Assembly: GCF_009720745.1 (NCBI RefSeq)
Contig: NZ_WNKX01000003.1
Span: 62,001-126,000, forward strand
Source of the DNA: Massilia eburnea
GTDB taxonomy: Bacteria > Pseudomonadota > Gammaproteobacteria > Burkholderiales > Burkholderiaceae_D
Length of the DNA: 64,000 bases
Direction: 5' to 3'
Shown here one piece after another: positions 8,715 through 18,037 of the stretch (positions are counted from its first letter, which is position 1; every line of letters begins with the position of its first letter). The translations under genes and the position numbers were made by a program. The notes under the pieces are model-generated. The model was not told the origin of the DNA. It saw only the letters and a program-made list of their open reading frames with translations, and ran no database searches.

Positions 8715-11402
8715 ATGCTGACAGCAATGCTCATTCGCCTGGTTAGCAAGGCCGCGCAACGCGCTGGCCTCACCATCGCCGTGGCGGCGGCGCTGACCTT
8801 ATTCAGCGGCATCTATGCGGTCCGGCATTTCGCCATCGACACCGACGTCGACCGCCTGCTGGAATCGAATGCCCCGTGGGCCCAGCGGGACGCAGCCATC
8901 GGCAAGGCCTTCCCGCAGCGTCGGCAAATGATCCTTGCCGTCGTGCAGGCGCCGGCGCGCGAACTGGCCGATGCGGCAGCCGACGCGCTTGCCGCCGACC
9001 TGCAGATGCAGGACCAACGCTTCCGTGCCGTCAGCCGTCCCGGCGGCGGCAGCTATTTTGACCATGCAGGCTTGCTCTTCCTTCCCGCCGATGAACTCAA
9101 GAACGTTACCAGCCAGCTGCAGGAGGCCAAGCCGCTGATCGGCACGCTGCAGCGCGACCCGTCGCTGCGCGGATTGGCCGACACTCTCTCGACCACACTG
9201 GCCCTGCCCCTGCAAACCGGACAGGTGAAGCTGGAAGACATGGCCGGCCTGCTCGGGCGCAGCGCGGCCGTCATCGAAAGCACGCTGGCCGGCCAGCAGG
9301 CCGCCCTGTCATGGATGGATTTTGACCTGCCATCCCAGGATAAAGCGGCCCTGGCCAACAGCTTCGTTGCCATCACACCGGTGCTGGATTACGCCAACCT
9401 GGCTGCCGGCGGCGACGCCAGCGATCTGATACGCGCCGCCGCCGTGCGCCTTGACCTGGGCCGCAAATTCAACGCGACGGTGCGCCTGACCGGCCCGCAG
9501 CCACTGGCCGACGAGGAATTCGCCTCGGTCGCCGAAGGGGCCGTCGTGAACGGCGTGCTCACGCTGCTGCTGGTCATCTTCATCCTTTGGCTGGCTTTGC
9601 GCTCGGCCAAACTGATCGCCGCTGTGCTGGTGAGCCTGATCGCAGGGCTGGTGGTCACGGCAGCCCTGGGCCTTGCCATGGTCGGGGCGCTGAACATGAT
9701 CTCGGTGGCGTTCGCCGTACTGTTTATCGGCCTGGGCGGCGATTTCGGCATCCAGTTCGGGGTGCGCTACCGCGCTGAGCGTCACCAGCAGCCGACGTTG
9801 CAACTGGCCCTGGAGCGCAGCGCGGCGGTGGCGGGCGCGCCGCTGGCCCTCGCAGCAGCGGCCACGGCCCTCGCCTTTTTCTGCTTCCTGCCCACCGACT
9901 ATCGCGGCGTGGCGGAGCTGGGCCTGATTGCCGGCGTAGGGATGCTGGTGGCCTTCGCCTTTACCCTGACCCTGCTGCCTGCCCTGATCAGCGTGTTCCG
10001 CCCGCACGGTGAATCGGCCGTTCCCGCAGCACGATGGCTGGCGCCGGCCGACGAATTTTTCGAACGCCACCGCAACGGTGTCCTGATCGGTACGATCGTC
10101 CTGATCCTGGCGGGCGTGCCTTTGCTGCGCGACCTGCGCTTCGACTTCGATCCGCTGAACCTGAAGGATCCGCATTCCGAATCCATGGCAACGCTGCGGG
10201 CCCTGGCCGACGCCCCGGAAGCTGGAACCGAAGATGTGAACGTGCTGGCGCCCACGCTGGAGGATGCGCGCAAGACGGCCCAGCAACTGGCCACCTTGCC
10301 GGAAGTGGCGCGCACCGTGAGCCTGCTTAGCCTGGTGCCCGAACAGCAGGAAGGCAAGCTGCCCATGATTGCGTCCACCGCAGCCTTGCTGCTGCCGGTC
10401 CTGGCCCAGCCCTCGGCCGCCCCGGCCAGCGACGCCTTGCGCATCGCCTCGCTGAAACGCCTCGGCCAGCAGCTCGACTTGGCCGCCGAAGACCATCCAG
10501 GCCCCGGCGCAGCCCCGGCCCAGCGGCTATCCAGGGCAGTGCAACGCCTCGCTGCTGCCGATGTCCGCCAGCGCGACCGCACGGAGGCGGCGATCGCCCT
10601 GCCTCTCAGGCTGTCGATGAAACGCCTGCAACTGGCGCTGCAAGCGCAGCCCGTCACCGTCAAGGACGTGCCGCCTGCACTGGTGCGCGACTGGCTCACC
10701 CCGGACGGCCGCGCCCTGGTCGCCATCACACCGCGCTTGCCGGCGCCGGGCAGCCCGGCATACGCCGCCACGCTGGAGCGCTTTATCAACGCCGTACTGC
10801 GCGCCGATCCGCGTGCCGCCGGCGGCCCCATTTCCGTACGCGGTTCGGCCGACACCATCATGGGCGCATTTGGCAAGGCGACCGCCTATGCCGTGCTGTC
10901 GATTACGCTTCTGCTCTGGCTTACCCTGCGCAATTTCGGCGATGTGCTGCGCACACTGGTGCCGCTGCTGGTTTCCGCGCTGGTGACCCTGGAATCCTGC
11001 GTACTGATCGATCTGCCGCTGAACTTCGCCAACGTCATCGCACTGCCATTACTGCTCGGCGTCGGCGTGGCCTTCAAGATTTACTACGTCATGGCCTGGC
11101 GCGCCGGCCAGACCCATTTGCTGCAATCGAGCCTGACGCACGCCGTGCTGTATAGCGCGGCAACGACCGCAGCGGCATTCGGCAGCCTGAGTTTCTCCCA
11201 CCATCCCGGCACGGCCAGCATGGGCCAGCTGCTGGCCCTGGCGCTGGCCTGCACCCTGGTCGGCGCCGTATTCTTCCAACCTATCCTGCTGGGACGCCCA
11301 CGCGATGCAGCGCAGGTTCCTGGCGAGGGCAGTATGCCCGGCGACAAAGGCCGGGTGGGATCTGCAGACAGCGCCGGCAGCCAGCGCACCGCCAGGGATT
11401 GA
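8715..11402 (+). CDS. hpnN: HpnN, RND-family hopanoid transporter
   Basis: HpnN moves hopanoids from inner to outer membrane. The protein is an MMPL/RND transporter of about 890 residues with an N-terminal anchor helix, a large periplasmic domain (ATDVDRLL-type region onward) and two membrane bundles. The first bundle contains FIGLGGDFGIQFGVRYR, the family's central motif; the second has LLLGVGVAFKIYYVMAWR near the C-terminus. The start is uncertain: a GTG at 8688 and ATGs at 8715 and 8727 are in frame. I prefer 8715 given the promoter position. mlaA follows after 4 bp. Confidence 0.93.
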   Translation: MLTAMLIRLVSKAAQRAGLTIAVAAALTLFSGIYAVRHFAIDTDVDRLLESNAPWAQRDAAIGKAFPQRRQMILAVVQAPARELADAAADALAADLQMQDQRFRAVSRPGGGSYFDHAGLLFLPADELKNVTSQLQEAKPLIGTLQRDPSLRGLADTLSTTLALPLQTGQVKLEDMAGLLGRSAAVIESTLAGQQAALSWMDFDLPSQDKAALANSFVAITPVLDYANLAAGGDASDLIRAAAVRLDLGRKFNATVRLTGPQPLADEEFASVAEGAVVNGVLTLLLVIFILWLALRSAKLIAAVLVSLIAGLVVTAALGLAMVGALNMISVAFAVLFIGLGGDFGIQFGVRYRAERHQQPTLQLALERSAAVAGAPLALAAAATALAFFCFLPTDYRGVAELGLIAGVGMLVAFAFTLTLLPALISVFRPHGESAVPAARWLAPADEFFERHRNGVLIGTIVLILAGVPLLRDLRFDFDPLNLKDPHSESMATLRALADAPEAGTEDVNVLAPTLEDARKTAQQLATLPEVARTVSLLSLVPEQQEGKLPMIASTAALLLPVLAQPSAAPASDALRIASLKRLGQQLDLAAEDHPGPGAAPAQRLSRAVQRLAAADVRQRDRTEAAIALPLRLSMKRLQLALQAQPVTVKDVPPALVRDWLTPDGRALVAITPRLPAPGSPAYAATLERFINAVLRADPRAAGGPISVRGSADTIMGAFGKATAYAVLSITLLLWLTLRNFGDVLRTLVPLLVSALVTLESCVLIDLPLNFANVIALPLLLGVGVAFKIYYVMAWRAGQTHLLQSSLTHAVLYSAATTAAAFGSLSFSHHPGTASMGQLLALALACTLVGAVFFQPILLGRPRDAAQVPGEGSMPGDKGRVGSADSAGSQRTARD

Positions 11403-11406
11403 GCCG

Positions 11407-12180
11407 ATGAAGACAACAATCAGCATCTTGCTACTGATGTGTGCCCTGCTGGGCGGCTGTGCCACCGGCCCGAACGCCACGCAGGAAGATCCGCTGGAAC
11501 CGTATAACCGCACCATGTTCCAGGTCAACGACAAGCTCGACACCTACGTCATGAAGCCCGTGGCGAAGGGCTACCAGGAGGCGACGCCATCATTCTTGCG
11601 TACCGGTGTGACGAACTTCTTCAGCAATCTTGGCGACGTCGGCAACACCATCAACAATCTACTGCAGGGTAAAGTCGGCGACGGCATGGAGAGCTTGATG
11701 CGGGTCGCTTTGAATACGACCTTTGGCCTGGCCGGTGTGCTTGATATCGCAACGCCGGCCGGAATTCCCAAGCATTCACAGGATTTCGGCCTGACCCTGG
11801 GCACTTGGGGCGTCCCGTCCGGCCCCTACCTGGTGCTGCCGCTCTTCGGCCCGAGCTCCATTCGCGATGGCGTGGGCACCGGCGTCGACTTCTACGCCGA
11901 TCCGCTCAGCTATGCCGATGCCGATTACCGCGTTCCCTTGCGCGCACTGCAGGTTGTGAATACCCGCGCCAACTACCTTGGCGCCAGCGATTTGCTGGAG
12001 CAGGCCGCGCTGGACAAATACAGCTTCGTGCGCGACGCCTACCTGCAGCAACGCCGCAATCGCCTGGGGCAGGACAAGGACGGCTTGCCGCAATATGAGG
12101 AACCCGAGGAAGGCAAGCCCGCTGAAGCCGTGCCAGCGGCCACGCCGGTACCGCCGCCATCCCGACCGCCGTCTTCTTAA
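11407..12180 (+). CDS. mlaA: MlaA (VacJ) outer-membrane lipoprotein
   Basis: MlaA sits in the outer membrane and pulls phospholipid from the outer leaflet for retrograde transport by the Mla system. The 257-residue protein has a lipoprotein signal with lipobox LGGC, then the family core DPLEPYNRTMFQVNDKLD, FFSNLGDVGNTINNLLQGK and FGLTLGTWGVPSGPYLVLPL. A Pro/Ala-rich tail ends the protein. The ATG at 11407 is chosen for the lipobox distance. It is the last gene of the hpnN transcript, and its TAA overlaps the stop of the facing hpnG. Confidence 0.93.
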   Translation: MKTTISILLLMCALLGGCATGPNATQEDPLEPYNRTMFQVNDKLDTYVMKPVAKGYQEATPSFLRTGVTNFFSNLGDVGNTINNLLQGKVGDGMESLMRVALNTTFGLAGVLDIATPAGIPKHSQDFGLTLGTWGVPSGPYLVLPLFGPSSIRDGVGTGVDFYADPLSYADADYRVPLRALQVVNTRANYLGASDLLEQAALDKYSFVRDAYLQQRRNRLGQDKDGLPQYEEPEEGKPAEAVPAATPVPPPSRPPSS

Positions 12181-12845
12181 CCCGGCGTTTCAGGCAGGCC
12201 GAAGCGCGCACCCAGCGACGCACGGGCGTCGCGCAGCGCAGCACGCGCATGCGCCGAGTCGCGCGCGAGCCGAAGCATGGCCCCCAGCTGCCAGGGATGG
12301 GCGAGCAGGTTTGCCAGCAGCGCGCGCATATCCGTCCTGCCATCGGCGCCGAAACCGGCAAGCGCCGCCGGCGGCACCGCGCTTCCGGCCGCATCGATCA
12401 CCACCCGCAGCACCGCGAATGGCACGCCGGCCTGCCGGGCAGCGCGCGCGCCGATATGCGATTCCATGTCCGCCGCCAAGGCGCCCAATGCAGCGTTCAG
12501 GGCCGCCTTTTCCGCCACTGCCGCCAGCGGCGAATCGACTCCGGCAACTGGCCCCAATGATGCGCCGTCCAATGCGCGCAACAATGCCGCGCTCCAGCCA
12601 CCATCAGTAGGAATCGTCTCGCCCGCCGTGGCCACCGAATCCGCCACGACGATGGCGCCGGGCTGCAAGGCAGGCGCCAGTCCTCCCGCCACGCCGAAGC
12701 TGATCAGCCCCGCGCAGGGCCGCTGCAAACGCGCGGCCAACGCATCCTCAAGCGCCTTGCCACGCTGCCCGTAGACTGCCGGCGCGTCGGCGATGCGCGC
12801 CTCGAACGCCATGCCGGTAAGGACGACCACCGGCGGGCGGATCAC
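12177..12845 (-). CDS. hpnG: HpnG, adenosylhopane nucleosidase/phosphorylase
   Basis: HpnG removes adenine from adenosylhopane to give (phospho)ribosylhopane. It belongs to the purine nucleoside phosphorylase/MTA nucleosidase fold: GLISFGVAGGL, a LQPGAIVVADSV strand and the catalytic-Glu segment ADMESHIGA are present. The start is the GTG at 12845, which overlaps the shc stop (GTGA) and gives 222 residues; a longer frame to 12908 lies wholly inside shc. The overlap suggests coupling to shc. Gene order shc-hpnG is standard. Confidence 0.9.
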   Translation of the reverse strand: MIRPPVVVLTGMAFEARIADAPAVYGQRGKALEDALAARLQRPCAGLISFGVAGGLAPALQPGAIVVADSVATAGETIPTDGGWSAALLRALDGASLGPVAGVDSPLAAVAEKAALNAALGALAADMESHIGARAARQAGVPFAVLRVVIDAAGSAVPPAALAGFGADGRTDMRALLANLLAHPWQLGAMLRLARDSAHARAALRDARASLGARFGLPETPG

Positions 12846-14830
12846 ATGCCCCAGCGCGTCGGCGAGGCGCCATCGCGGTGCAGGTTGGCATAGCGGGCCA
12901 GCACCCACAACAGGAAGTAGTGCGCGTAGCCGTGATAACGCAGGTAGAACACGCGCGGGAATCCCACCGCCGTGAAGTGCTCCTCATGCCAGGTGCCGTC
13001 GTCGCGCTGGGTCTCGACCAGGTAGGCGATGCCGCGCTCCACCGCTTCATGCCGGCCTTGCCCGGCCGCCATCAGCCCCATGATGGCCCATGCGGTCTGT
13101 GAAGGCGTGCTGACCGATTCCGCGTGGCCGCTATAGTCGATGCGGTAGCTGTCGCCGCCTTCGCCCCAGCCGCCGTCTTCGTTCTGCACGCTCAGCAGCC
13201 AGTGCGCGGCGCGCTTCACGGCCGGATGGCCGCCATCCAGGCCCGCAGCGTTCAGGGCGCAAAGAGCGCTCCAGGTGCCGTACAGGTAATTGGTTCCCCA
13301 GCGCCCGAACCAGCTGCCATTTTCTTCCTGCTCGTCGAGCAGGTAAGCCAGGGCCAGTTGCGCCTCCGGACTGCTGGCGCCGCCCTCCATCTGCGCCAGC
13401 ATGGACAGGCAGCGCGCCGTAACGTCGGCAGTGGGCGGGTCGAGCAAGGCGCCGTGATCGGCAAATGGAATATTGTTCAGGTAGTAGTGCGTATTTTCCG
13501 GCTCGAAGGCGCCCCAGCCGCCATTGGCGCTTTGCATGCCCACCACCCATTCGCGCGCCCGCTCAATGGCTTCGGACGAAGGGGGCAGCGCCGGATCGCT
13601 GTGGGGAACGTGTTCGCCCAGCGTCTGTGTGAAGCGGTGCAGCGCCATCGCCACGACAGCCGTATCGTCCACGTCCGGATAATAGGCATTTTCATACTGG
13701 AAGGCCCAGCCGCCGGGACGCACATGCGGCCGGCGCACTTTCCAGTCGCCCCAGTGGTCAAGCACTTGCAGGCGGCGCAGCCATTGCAGGCCCCGCGCGG
13801 CAGCCGCCGAGGCCTTGGAGCTGGACACTTCAAGCAAGGCATGGCAAGCCAGCGCCGTATCCCATACCGGCGATTGGCAAGGCTGGCAATATGATTCATC
13901 CACCCGGTCGACCAGCAGCGCGTCGATCGACCTGCGCGCCATTTCAACTGTGGGATCGGAGCGCGGCACACCCAGCACATCGAACATCAGCACGGCATTC
14001 ACCATGGCCGGGAAAATCGCGCCCAGTCCATACTCGCCGTTCACGCGCTCACGTACGAATTGCTCGGCCCTTTTCAGCGCATGACGGCGCACCGGGCGCG
14101 GAATCAGGCCTTCGCCGGCGCGCAGCACCATGTCGATGCCGCGGAAGATGCTGTACCAGCCGCGGTGCTGGTGCGGTGCGCATGGCGGCAAGCCCGCCTT
14201 CTGCAGAGGATTGGCAAGCAGCTCGTCAATCTTCACGCCGCGCGGGTTGCGGGCGACCGGCCGCAGGCTGTTCAGCACCAGCAGCGGCACCACCACGGTG
14301 CGCGACCAGTACGAAACTTTCGAAATATGGAACGGCGCCCAGCGTGGCAACAGCAGCAGTTCCACCGGCATCATGGGCACGCTGCGCCAAGGCAGGAAGC
14401 CGTACAGCGCCAGCAGGGTGCGCGTGAAGACATTGCAGTTTTCCGCGCCGCCCAGCTGCAGGATGCGGGCGCGGGCGCGCTGCATATGGGGGGCGTCGGG
14501 CGAATCGCCCAGCATTTTCAGCGCAAAGTAGGCCTTGACGCTGGCGCTGACGTCGGCCTCGCCTTCATGGAACAGTGGCCACCCGCCATCCCGGCCCTGC
14601 ACGCGCCGCAAATAGCGGCCCATGCGCTCTTCCAGCTCGGGATCATGGTCTTCCCCCAGGTAATGCACCAGCAGGATGTATTCCGCTGTAATGGTGGAAT
14701 CGGCTTCCAGCTCATATAGCCAATGGCCATCTTCACGCTGTCGGGACAGGATGGCATCGAGGGCTTGTTCGATTGCTGACTCAGCGTCGCAAGGAACTGA
14801 TTGGGATGTCGCTTGTCGTACCTGGGCCAT
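12842..14830 (-). CDS. shc: Squalene-hopene cyclase
   Basis: Shc (HpnF) cyclises squalene to hopene, the step that commits carbon to hopanoids, at the inner membrane. The catalytic aspartate motif DVDD is at residues 386-389, and several QW repeats are visible (for example QREDGHW, VQGRDGGWPLF, MQSANGGWGAF, QNEDGGWGEG, QRDDGTWHE). At 662 residues the length is normal. It is the first gene of a two-gene minus-strand operon with hpnG, facing the hpnN-mlaA operon tail to tail. Confidence 0.96.
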   Translation of the reverse strand: MAQVRQATSQSVPCDAESAIEQALDAILSRQREDGHWLYELEADSTITAEYILLVHYLGEDHDPELEERMGRYLRRVQGRDGGWPLFHEGEADVSASVKAYFALKMLGDSPDAPHMQRARARILQLGGAENCNVFTRTLLALYGFLPWRSVPMMPVELLLLPRWAPFHISKVSYWSRTVVVPLLVLNSLRPVARNPRGVKIDELLANPLQKAGLPPCAPHQHRGWYSIFRGIDMVLRAGEGLIPRPVRRHALKRAEQFVRERVNGEYGLGAIFPAMVNAVLMFDVLGVPRSDPTVEMARRSIDALLVDRVDESYCQPCQSPVWDTALACHALLEVSSSKASAAAARGLQWLRRLQVLDHWGDWKVRRPHVRPGGWAFQYENAYYPDVDDTAVVAMALHRFTQTLGEHVPHSDPALPPSSEAIERAREWVVGMQSANGGWGAFEPENTHYYLNNIPFADHGALLDPPTADVTARCLSMLAQMEGGASSPEAQLALAYLLDEQEENGSWFGRWGTNYLYGTWSALCALNAAGLDGGHPAVKRAAHWLLSVQNEDGGWGEGGDSYRIDYSGHAESVSTPSQTAWAIMGLMAAGQGRHEAVERGIAYLVETQRDDGTWHEEHFTAVGFPRVFYLRYHGYAHYFLLWVLARYANLHRDGASPTRWGM

Positions 14831-14885
14831 GATTCACCGAAATCGGAGTTGACACAATTGGGGTACTGCCACGATAGCTCAGCAA

Positions 14886-14913
14886 ATTATAACAATATGC
14901 CAAAACTCCACAA
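14886..14913 (-). promoter_or_regulatory. Probable shc promoter
   Basis: Read on the minus strand, TTGTGG (14908-14913) is followed after 16 bp by a perfect TATAAT (14886-14891), about 55 bp ahead of the shc ATG. The surrounding DNA is AT-rich compared with the rest of the window. Confidence 0.5.
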
Positions 14914-14943
14914 CATGCTAATAGCGTTGAATTTCGTGCATGG

Positions 14944-15309
14944 TCAGATCAGCAGTAATCCGATCGGATCCGGGAAAAGCGTCGATTGATGGTCCGAAAC
15001 GAACAGCGGAAACCCAAGATTGCACTGGCCATCGAGCGTCAAGCGCATCGACCTGAATTCGGCGGAGGTGTAGAGATGCGAGGCGATTTTCGTCAGGGCG
15101 AGGATCAGGGCTTGCATACTGTCATCGCCTTCTGCGTAGCGGATCTTATTGTTGTCGAATCCCAAGAACTGGAAATGGCACCGATAGACCTCCGGCCCGG
15201 CCACGCAAAGCGGTCTGCCAATCCGGACGATAATCGACGCGATGCTGCCGTCATCGGTCGCCAGGCTTAGCCTGCGTTCAGAAATCACGTCTGAAATGTC
15301 GTCTTCCAC
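14944..15309 (-). CDS. Small DUF6968-like protein of unknown function
   Basis: A 121-residue acidic, soluble protein. The ISERRLSL start, the VRIGRPL strand, the FQFLGFDNNKIRYAEGDDSMQALILALTKI-type core (broken here for length) and the HLYTSAEF segment resemble DUF6968 proteins, as far as I recall that family. No catalytic motif is visible. The start is a GTG at 15309 with AGGAG 7 bp upstream. It diverges from the Toprim operon, so the two may share a control region. Confidence 0.7.
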   Translation of the reverse strand: MEDDISDVISERRLSLATDDGSIASIIVRIGRPLCVAGPEVYRCHFQFLGFDNNKIRYAEGDDSMQALILALTKIASHLYTSAEFRSMRLTLDGQCNLGFPLFVSDHQSTLFPDPIGLLLI

Positions 15310-15443
15310 TTTGGACTCCTTTGCGAATAGCCGGGATGCGGCGGCAAATTTGCTTTCCAGTGCGCAAACTCAAAAATAACATAACTCCGGAGATTACCAA
15401 ACGTGACAATCGGAGAGGAATCAACGGGCAATATCTGGGCACA

Positions 15444-16112
15444 ATGCACGATATGGCCCGACTCGAACGCGTTGACCCTGTCCGCATGCCACGCTCTGGT
15501 GAACTCCCGAGCGAGCGCCTCGCACGCGCGCTGCCGCTTGCCGGCACGCCGGGCCAGGCCTACGTGGAGCGCCGCGGAATTCCTTTGCCCCTGGCCGAGC
15601 AGGCCGGCATGCGTTTCGACCCCGACTGGGACGGGCGCCCGGCGGTACTGGTCGGACTGCATGACCAGGAGGGCCTGCTGGTGTCGGTGCACGGCCGCTA
15701 CTTGACTACTTTACGCGGCCAGAACAAGATGCTGACAGTCGGACTGCCCGGCGGCGTGGCCGGCGTCGGCTCGAGTTGGCGCGCCGAGCCCCTCATCCTG
15801 GTGGAAGGGATATTCGATGCCCTCTCGCTGGCCGCATGTGGCTGGGATGGCGTCGCCACCATCGGGCGCTGGGCGCCCTGGCTGCCGCAGACCTGCGCCA
15901 TGCGCGTCGTGTGGCTGGGTTTTGATGCAAACGCCCCGGGCGAACAAGAGGCGCGGCACTATGCGCAGATGCTGTCGATGAGCAAGCCGCGGCGCCTGTT
16001 GCCGCCGGCACGCTGCAAGGACTGGAACACAGCGCTGGTCAAACAGGGAAACACCAGGGTGGCGCGCTGGCTCAAGGCCAGTTTTGAATGCGAGGATGTG
16101 GTCACGAGATGA
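15444..16112 (+). CDS. Stand-alone Toprim-domain protein
   Basis: The N-terminal part ([15 protein letters not shown], then [20 protein letters not shown]) resembles the region before the Toprim fold in phage- and plasmid-type primases. The Toprim core follows: [16 protein letters not shown] carries the conserved Glu, and [16 protein letters not shown] is the place of the DxD metal motif. Here that motif reads DAN, so the second acidic residue is Asn. There is no zinc finger and no helicase or polymerase domain. The start is uncertain: ATGs at 15444 and 15453 and an open frame back to 15321. It overlaps the next gene by 4 bp. Confidence 0.72.
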   Translation: MHDMARLERVDPVRMPRSGELPSERLARALPLAGTPGQAYVERRGIPLPLAEQAGMRFDPDWDGRPAVLVGLHDQEGLLVSVHGRYLTTLRGQNKMLTVGLPGGVAGVGSSWRAEPLILVEGIFDALSLAACGWDGVATIGRWAPWLPQTCAMRVVWLGFDANAPGEQEARHYAQMLSMSKPRRLLPPARCKDWNTALVKQGNTRVARWLKASFECEDVVTR

Positions 16113-16678
16113 GCGATAAGCCCAGGGTGGAAATCTACGTCAGCACGGACGTTGAAGTCGACGGCCCGATCCCCGGCCCACACTCGATGTTGAGCTTTGC
16201 ATCTGCGGCCTACCTGGCGGACAAGACCTTGCTCGGGACTTTCGCAGCCAACCTGGACTTCCTGCCCGGGGCCAGCGGGCATCCCGACACGCTCGCATGG
16301 TGGAAAGATCATCCAGACGCCTGGCAAGCGGCGCGGCGCAATCCCCAGCCGCCGCAGGCAGCCATGCAAGACTATGTCGCATGGCTGGAAGCACTGCCCG
16401 GCTTGCCGGTCTTCGTCGGCTATCCGGCGGCCTTCGATTTCATGTTCGTTTACTGGTACCTGATGCGCTTTGCCGGCCGCAGCCCGTTCAGCTTCTCTGC
16501 CCTCGACATGAAAACGATGGCAATGACAATGCTGCGCAAGGACTATCGGCGCAGCACCAAGAGTGCGATGCCCAAGCGCTGGTTTGACGACTTGCCGCAT
16601 ACCCATGTCGCGGTGGACGACGCGCTCGAACAAGGCGCATTGTTTTGCAATATGCTGAAAGAGAGCCGCAGCCGCTAA
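16109..16678 (+). CDS. DnaQ-like 3'-5' exonuclease (DEDDh type)
   Basis: A 189-residue RNase H-fold exonuclease with all expected acidic positions: D14 and E16 (STDVEVDG), D110 (GYPAAFD), then the HxAxxD motif H166-D171 (HVAVDDA). The sequence suggests single-strand DNA or RNA trimming with two metal ions; the substrate is unknown. The ATG overlaps the Toprim stop (ATGA). The radical SAM gene follows after 11 bp, behind its own strong AAGGAGG, so the three form one operon. Confidence 0.82.
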   Translation: MSDKPRVEIYVSTDVEVDGPIPGPHSMLSFASAAYLADKTLLGTFAANLDFLPGASGHPDTLAWWKDHPDAWQAARRNPQPPQAAMQDYVAWLEALPGLPVFVGYPAAFDFMFVYWYLMRFAGRSPFSFSALDMKTMAMTMLRKDYRRSTKSAMPKRWFDDLPHTHVAVDDALEQGALFCNMLKESRSR

Positions 16679-16689
16679 GGAGGCCTGGC

Positions 16690-17487
16690 ATGAACGTGAA
16701 GCTGCCCTCAACAGTTTGCTTTCGCGTCACGCGCTACTGCAATGCGCGCTGCGGATTCTGCCTTGCGCCGCCTGACGGGGCGCACCCGCCGACAGCGGTA
16801 TTGAAAGACCGCCTGGGGTGGCTGCAGGACCAGGGCGTGCGTACTGTCCATTTCTGCGGCGGCGAACCGACCATCCATCCCGGACTGCCGGAGCTGCTGG
16901 CGCATGTCCAGTCGCATGGCGGCGAGTCGCGCCTGACCACCAACGGCATCGCAATGACTGAGCCCATATTGCGGGCCTTGCTCGCAGCAGGCACACGGGT
17001 GAAGGTCAGCCTGCACGGGGATCGTGCCCATCACGATGCAATGGTGGGGCGAGCGGCCTTTGACCAGGCAACGCAACATCTTCGCGATCTGCTTTCTGCC
17101 GGCATCCCGGCGTCAATACAGACCACGGTTGTCGCCGGTGAAGAATGGGTGTTGGACTGGATGGCGGATTTCTGCCTTTCGGAAAGAGTGCGGAAGCTCA
17201 GCATCCTGCCCTTCATTCCGCGCGGCAGCGGTGTCCGCACCAAAGGCGACTATGGTCTGACGCCTGCGGAGCGGGCCCTGTTGCACGACAAGGTCCTGCG
17301 CAAGCGGCGTGCGCTGCTCGGCCGCCTGGATGTGCGCTGGCTGGACTTTTCAGTCAAGCCAGTGCCGGTCGTCGAAGCCGATGGGCGCGTTGTGCTCGAA
17401 CGCGCCAGCGAATCCAGGGACACCTTGCTGTGCACGATCCCGGAGGACGCCACGCAAAAGAAACGCATCCCCATCCAGTTCGTGTAA
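16690..17487 (+). CDS. Radical SAM protein of unknown substrate
   Basis: A compact 265-residue radical SAM enzyme. The CX3CX2C motif is at C17, C21 and C24 (YCNARCGFC), the SAM-binding GGEP follows in FCGGEPTIHPG, and the SLHGD strand is typical of MoaA-like members. There is no SPASM or B12 domain. A C-terminal Cys (LLCTIPED) is present, but it is not an obvious second cluster. The start is supported by AAGGAGG just upstream. It is the last gene of the Toprim-exonuclease operon and converges on the small membrane-protein genes. Confidence 0.85.
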   Translation: MNVKLPSTVCFRVTRYCNARCGFCLAPPDGAHPPTAVLKDRLGWLQDQGVRTVHFCGGEPTIHPGLPELLAHVQSHGGESRLTTNGIAMTEPILRALLAAGTRVKVSLHGDRAHHDAMVGRAAFDQATQHLRDLLSAGIPASIQTTVVAGEEWVLDWMADFCLSERVRKLSILPFIPRGSGVRTKGDYGLTPAERALLHDKVLRKRRALLGRLDVRWLDFSVKPVPVVEADGRVVLERASESRDTLLCTIPEDATQKKRIPIQFV

Positions 17488-17510
17488 CGCCAAGCTGCCA
17501 ATCCGTGCCG

Positions 17511-17780
17511 TCACCGTTCCTTGCCGGCGCCGCGATTTTTCTTCACGATGGCAACCAGGATCAAGCCATATTCGAGCAAGCGCAGCAAGTAATATTGCGG
17601 CGTATCGGGATCGTCTGCGGGCCAGGCCTGCAACAGCCGGTGCACGCCTTCGAGCACGAATGCGATCGCAAAGTAGATAAACAGTGTGTCGCGGGAATGC
17701 CGCCAATAACGGACAAAGAACAGCGCGATAACCATCGCCGACATGAAAATTGCGCCGTTTAACCAGGCATTGATCGCCAT
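17511..17780 (-). CDS. Small membrane protein, DUF5985-like (first of a pair)
   Basis: An 89-residue protein with two or three hydrophobic helices: GAIFMSAMVIALFFVRYW, DTLFIYFAIAFVLEGVHRLL and YYLLRLLEYGLILVAIV, with a basic C-terminus. It resembles the small proteins filed as DUF5985; function is unknown. The ATG at 17780 overlaps the upstream stop by one base (TAATG), so it is probably translationally coupled. An upstream extension of the frame is Arg/Pro-rich and looks non-coding. Confidence 0.75.
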   Translation of the reverse strand: MAINAWLNGAIFMSAMVIALFFVRYWRHSRDTLFIYFAIAFVLEGVHRLLQAWPADDPDTPQYYLLRLLEYGLILVAIVKKNRGAGKER

Positions 17781-18037
17781 TATTCGTCCTCCCACACCAA
17801 GCCATACAGCAGCGGCAGCAGTGCAGCCAGGCCGGCGGCCAGCCGCACCGTCGACAAGTCTGTATCGGGGAGGACCAGCCGGTCGACAATCAAGAGCACG
17901 TTGCAAAGAAACATGCCGCCGAAACATAGCCCGCACCAGAACAGCAGGCGGTGCCGGCTTGCCCGGTAACTGCGGAGTACCAGGATGGCGCACGCCAGCG
18001 CGGTTGCCGCGCACATCAGGTAAATGACACTTGCCAT
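17780..18037 (-). CDS. Small membrane protein, DUF5985-like (second of a pair)
   Basis: An 85-residue protein with three hydrophobic helices (SVIYLMCAATALACAILVL, LLFWCGLCFGGMFLCNVLL and RLAAGLAALLPLLYGLV). It is similar in size and layout to the next gene, which suggests an old duplication or a hetero-oligomer. It starts immediately after the stop of the winged-helix-like gene with no gap. I infer a three-gene operon. Confidence 0.75.
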   Translation of the reverse strand: MASVIYLMCAATALACAILVLRSYRASRHRLLFWCGLCFGGMFLCNVLLIVDRLVLPDTDLSTVRLAAGLAALLPLLYGLVWEDE

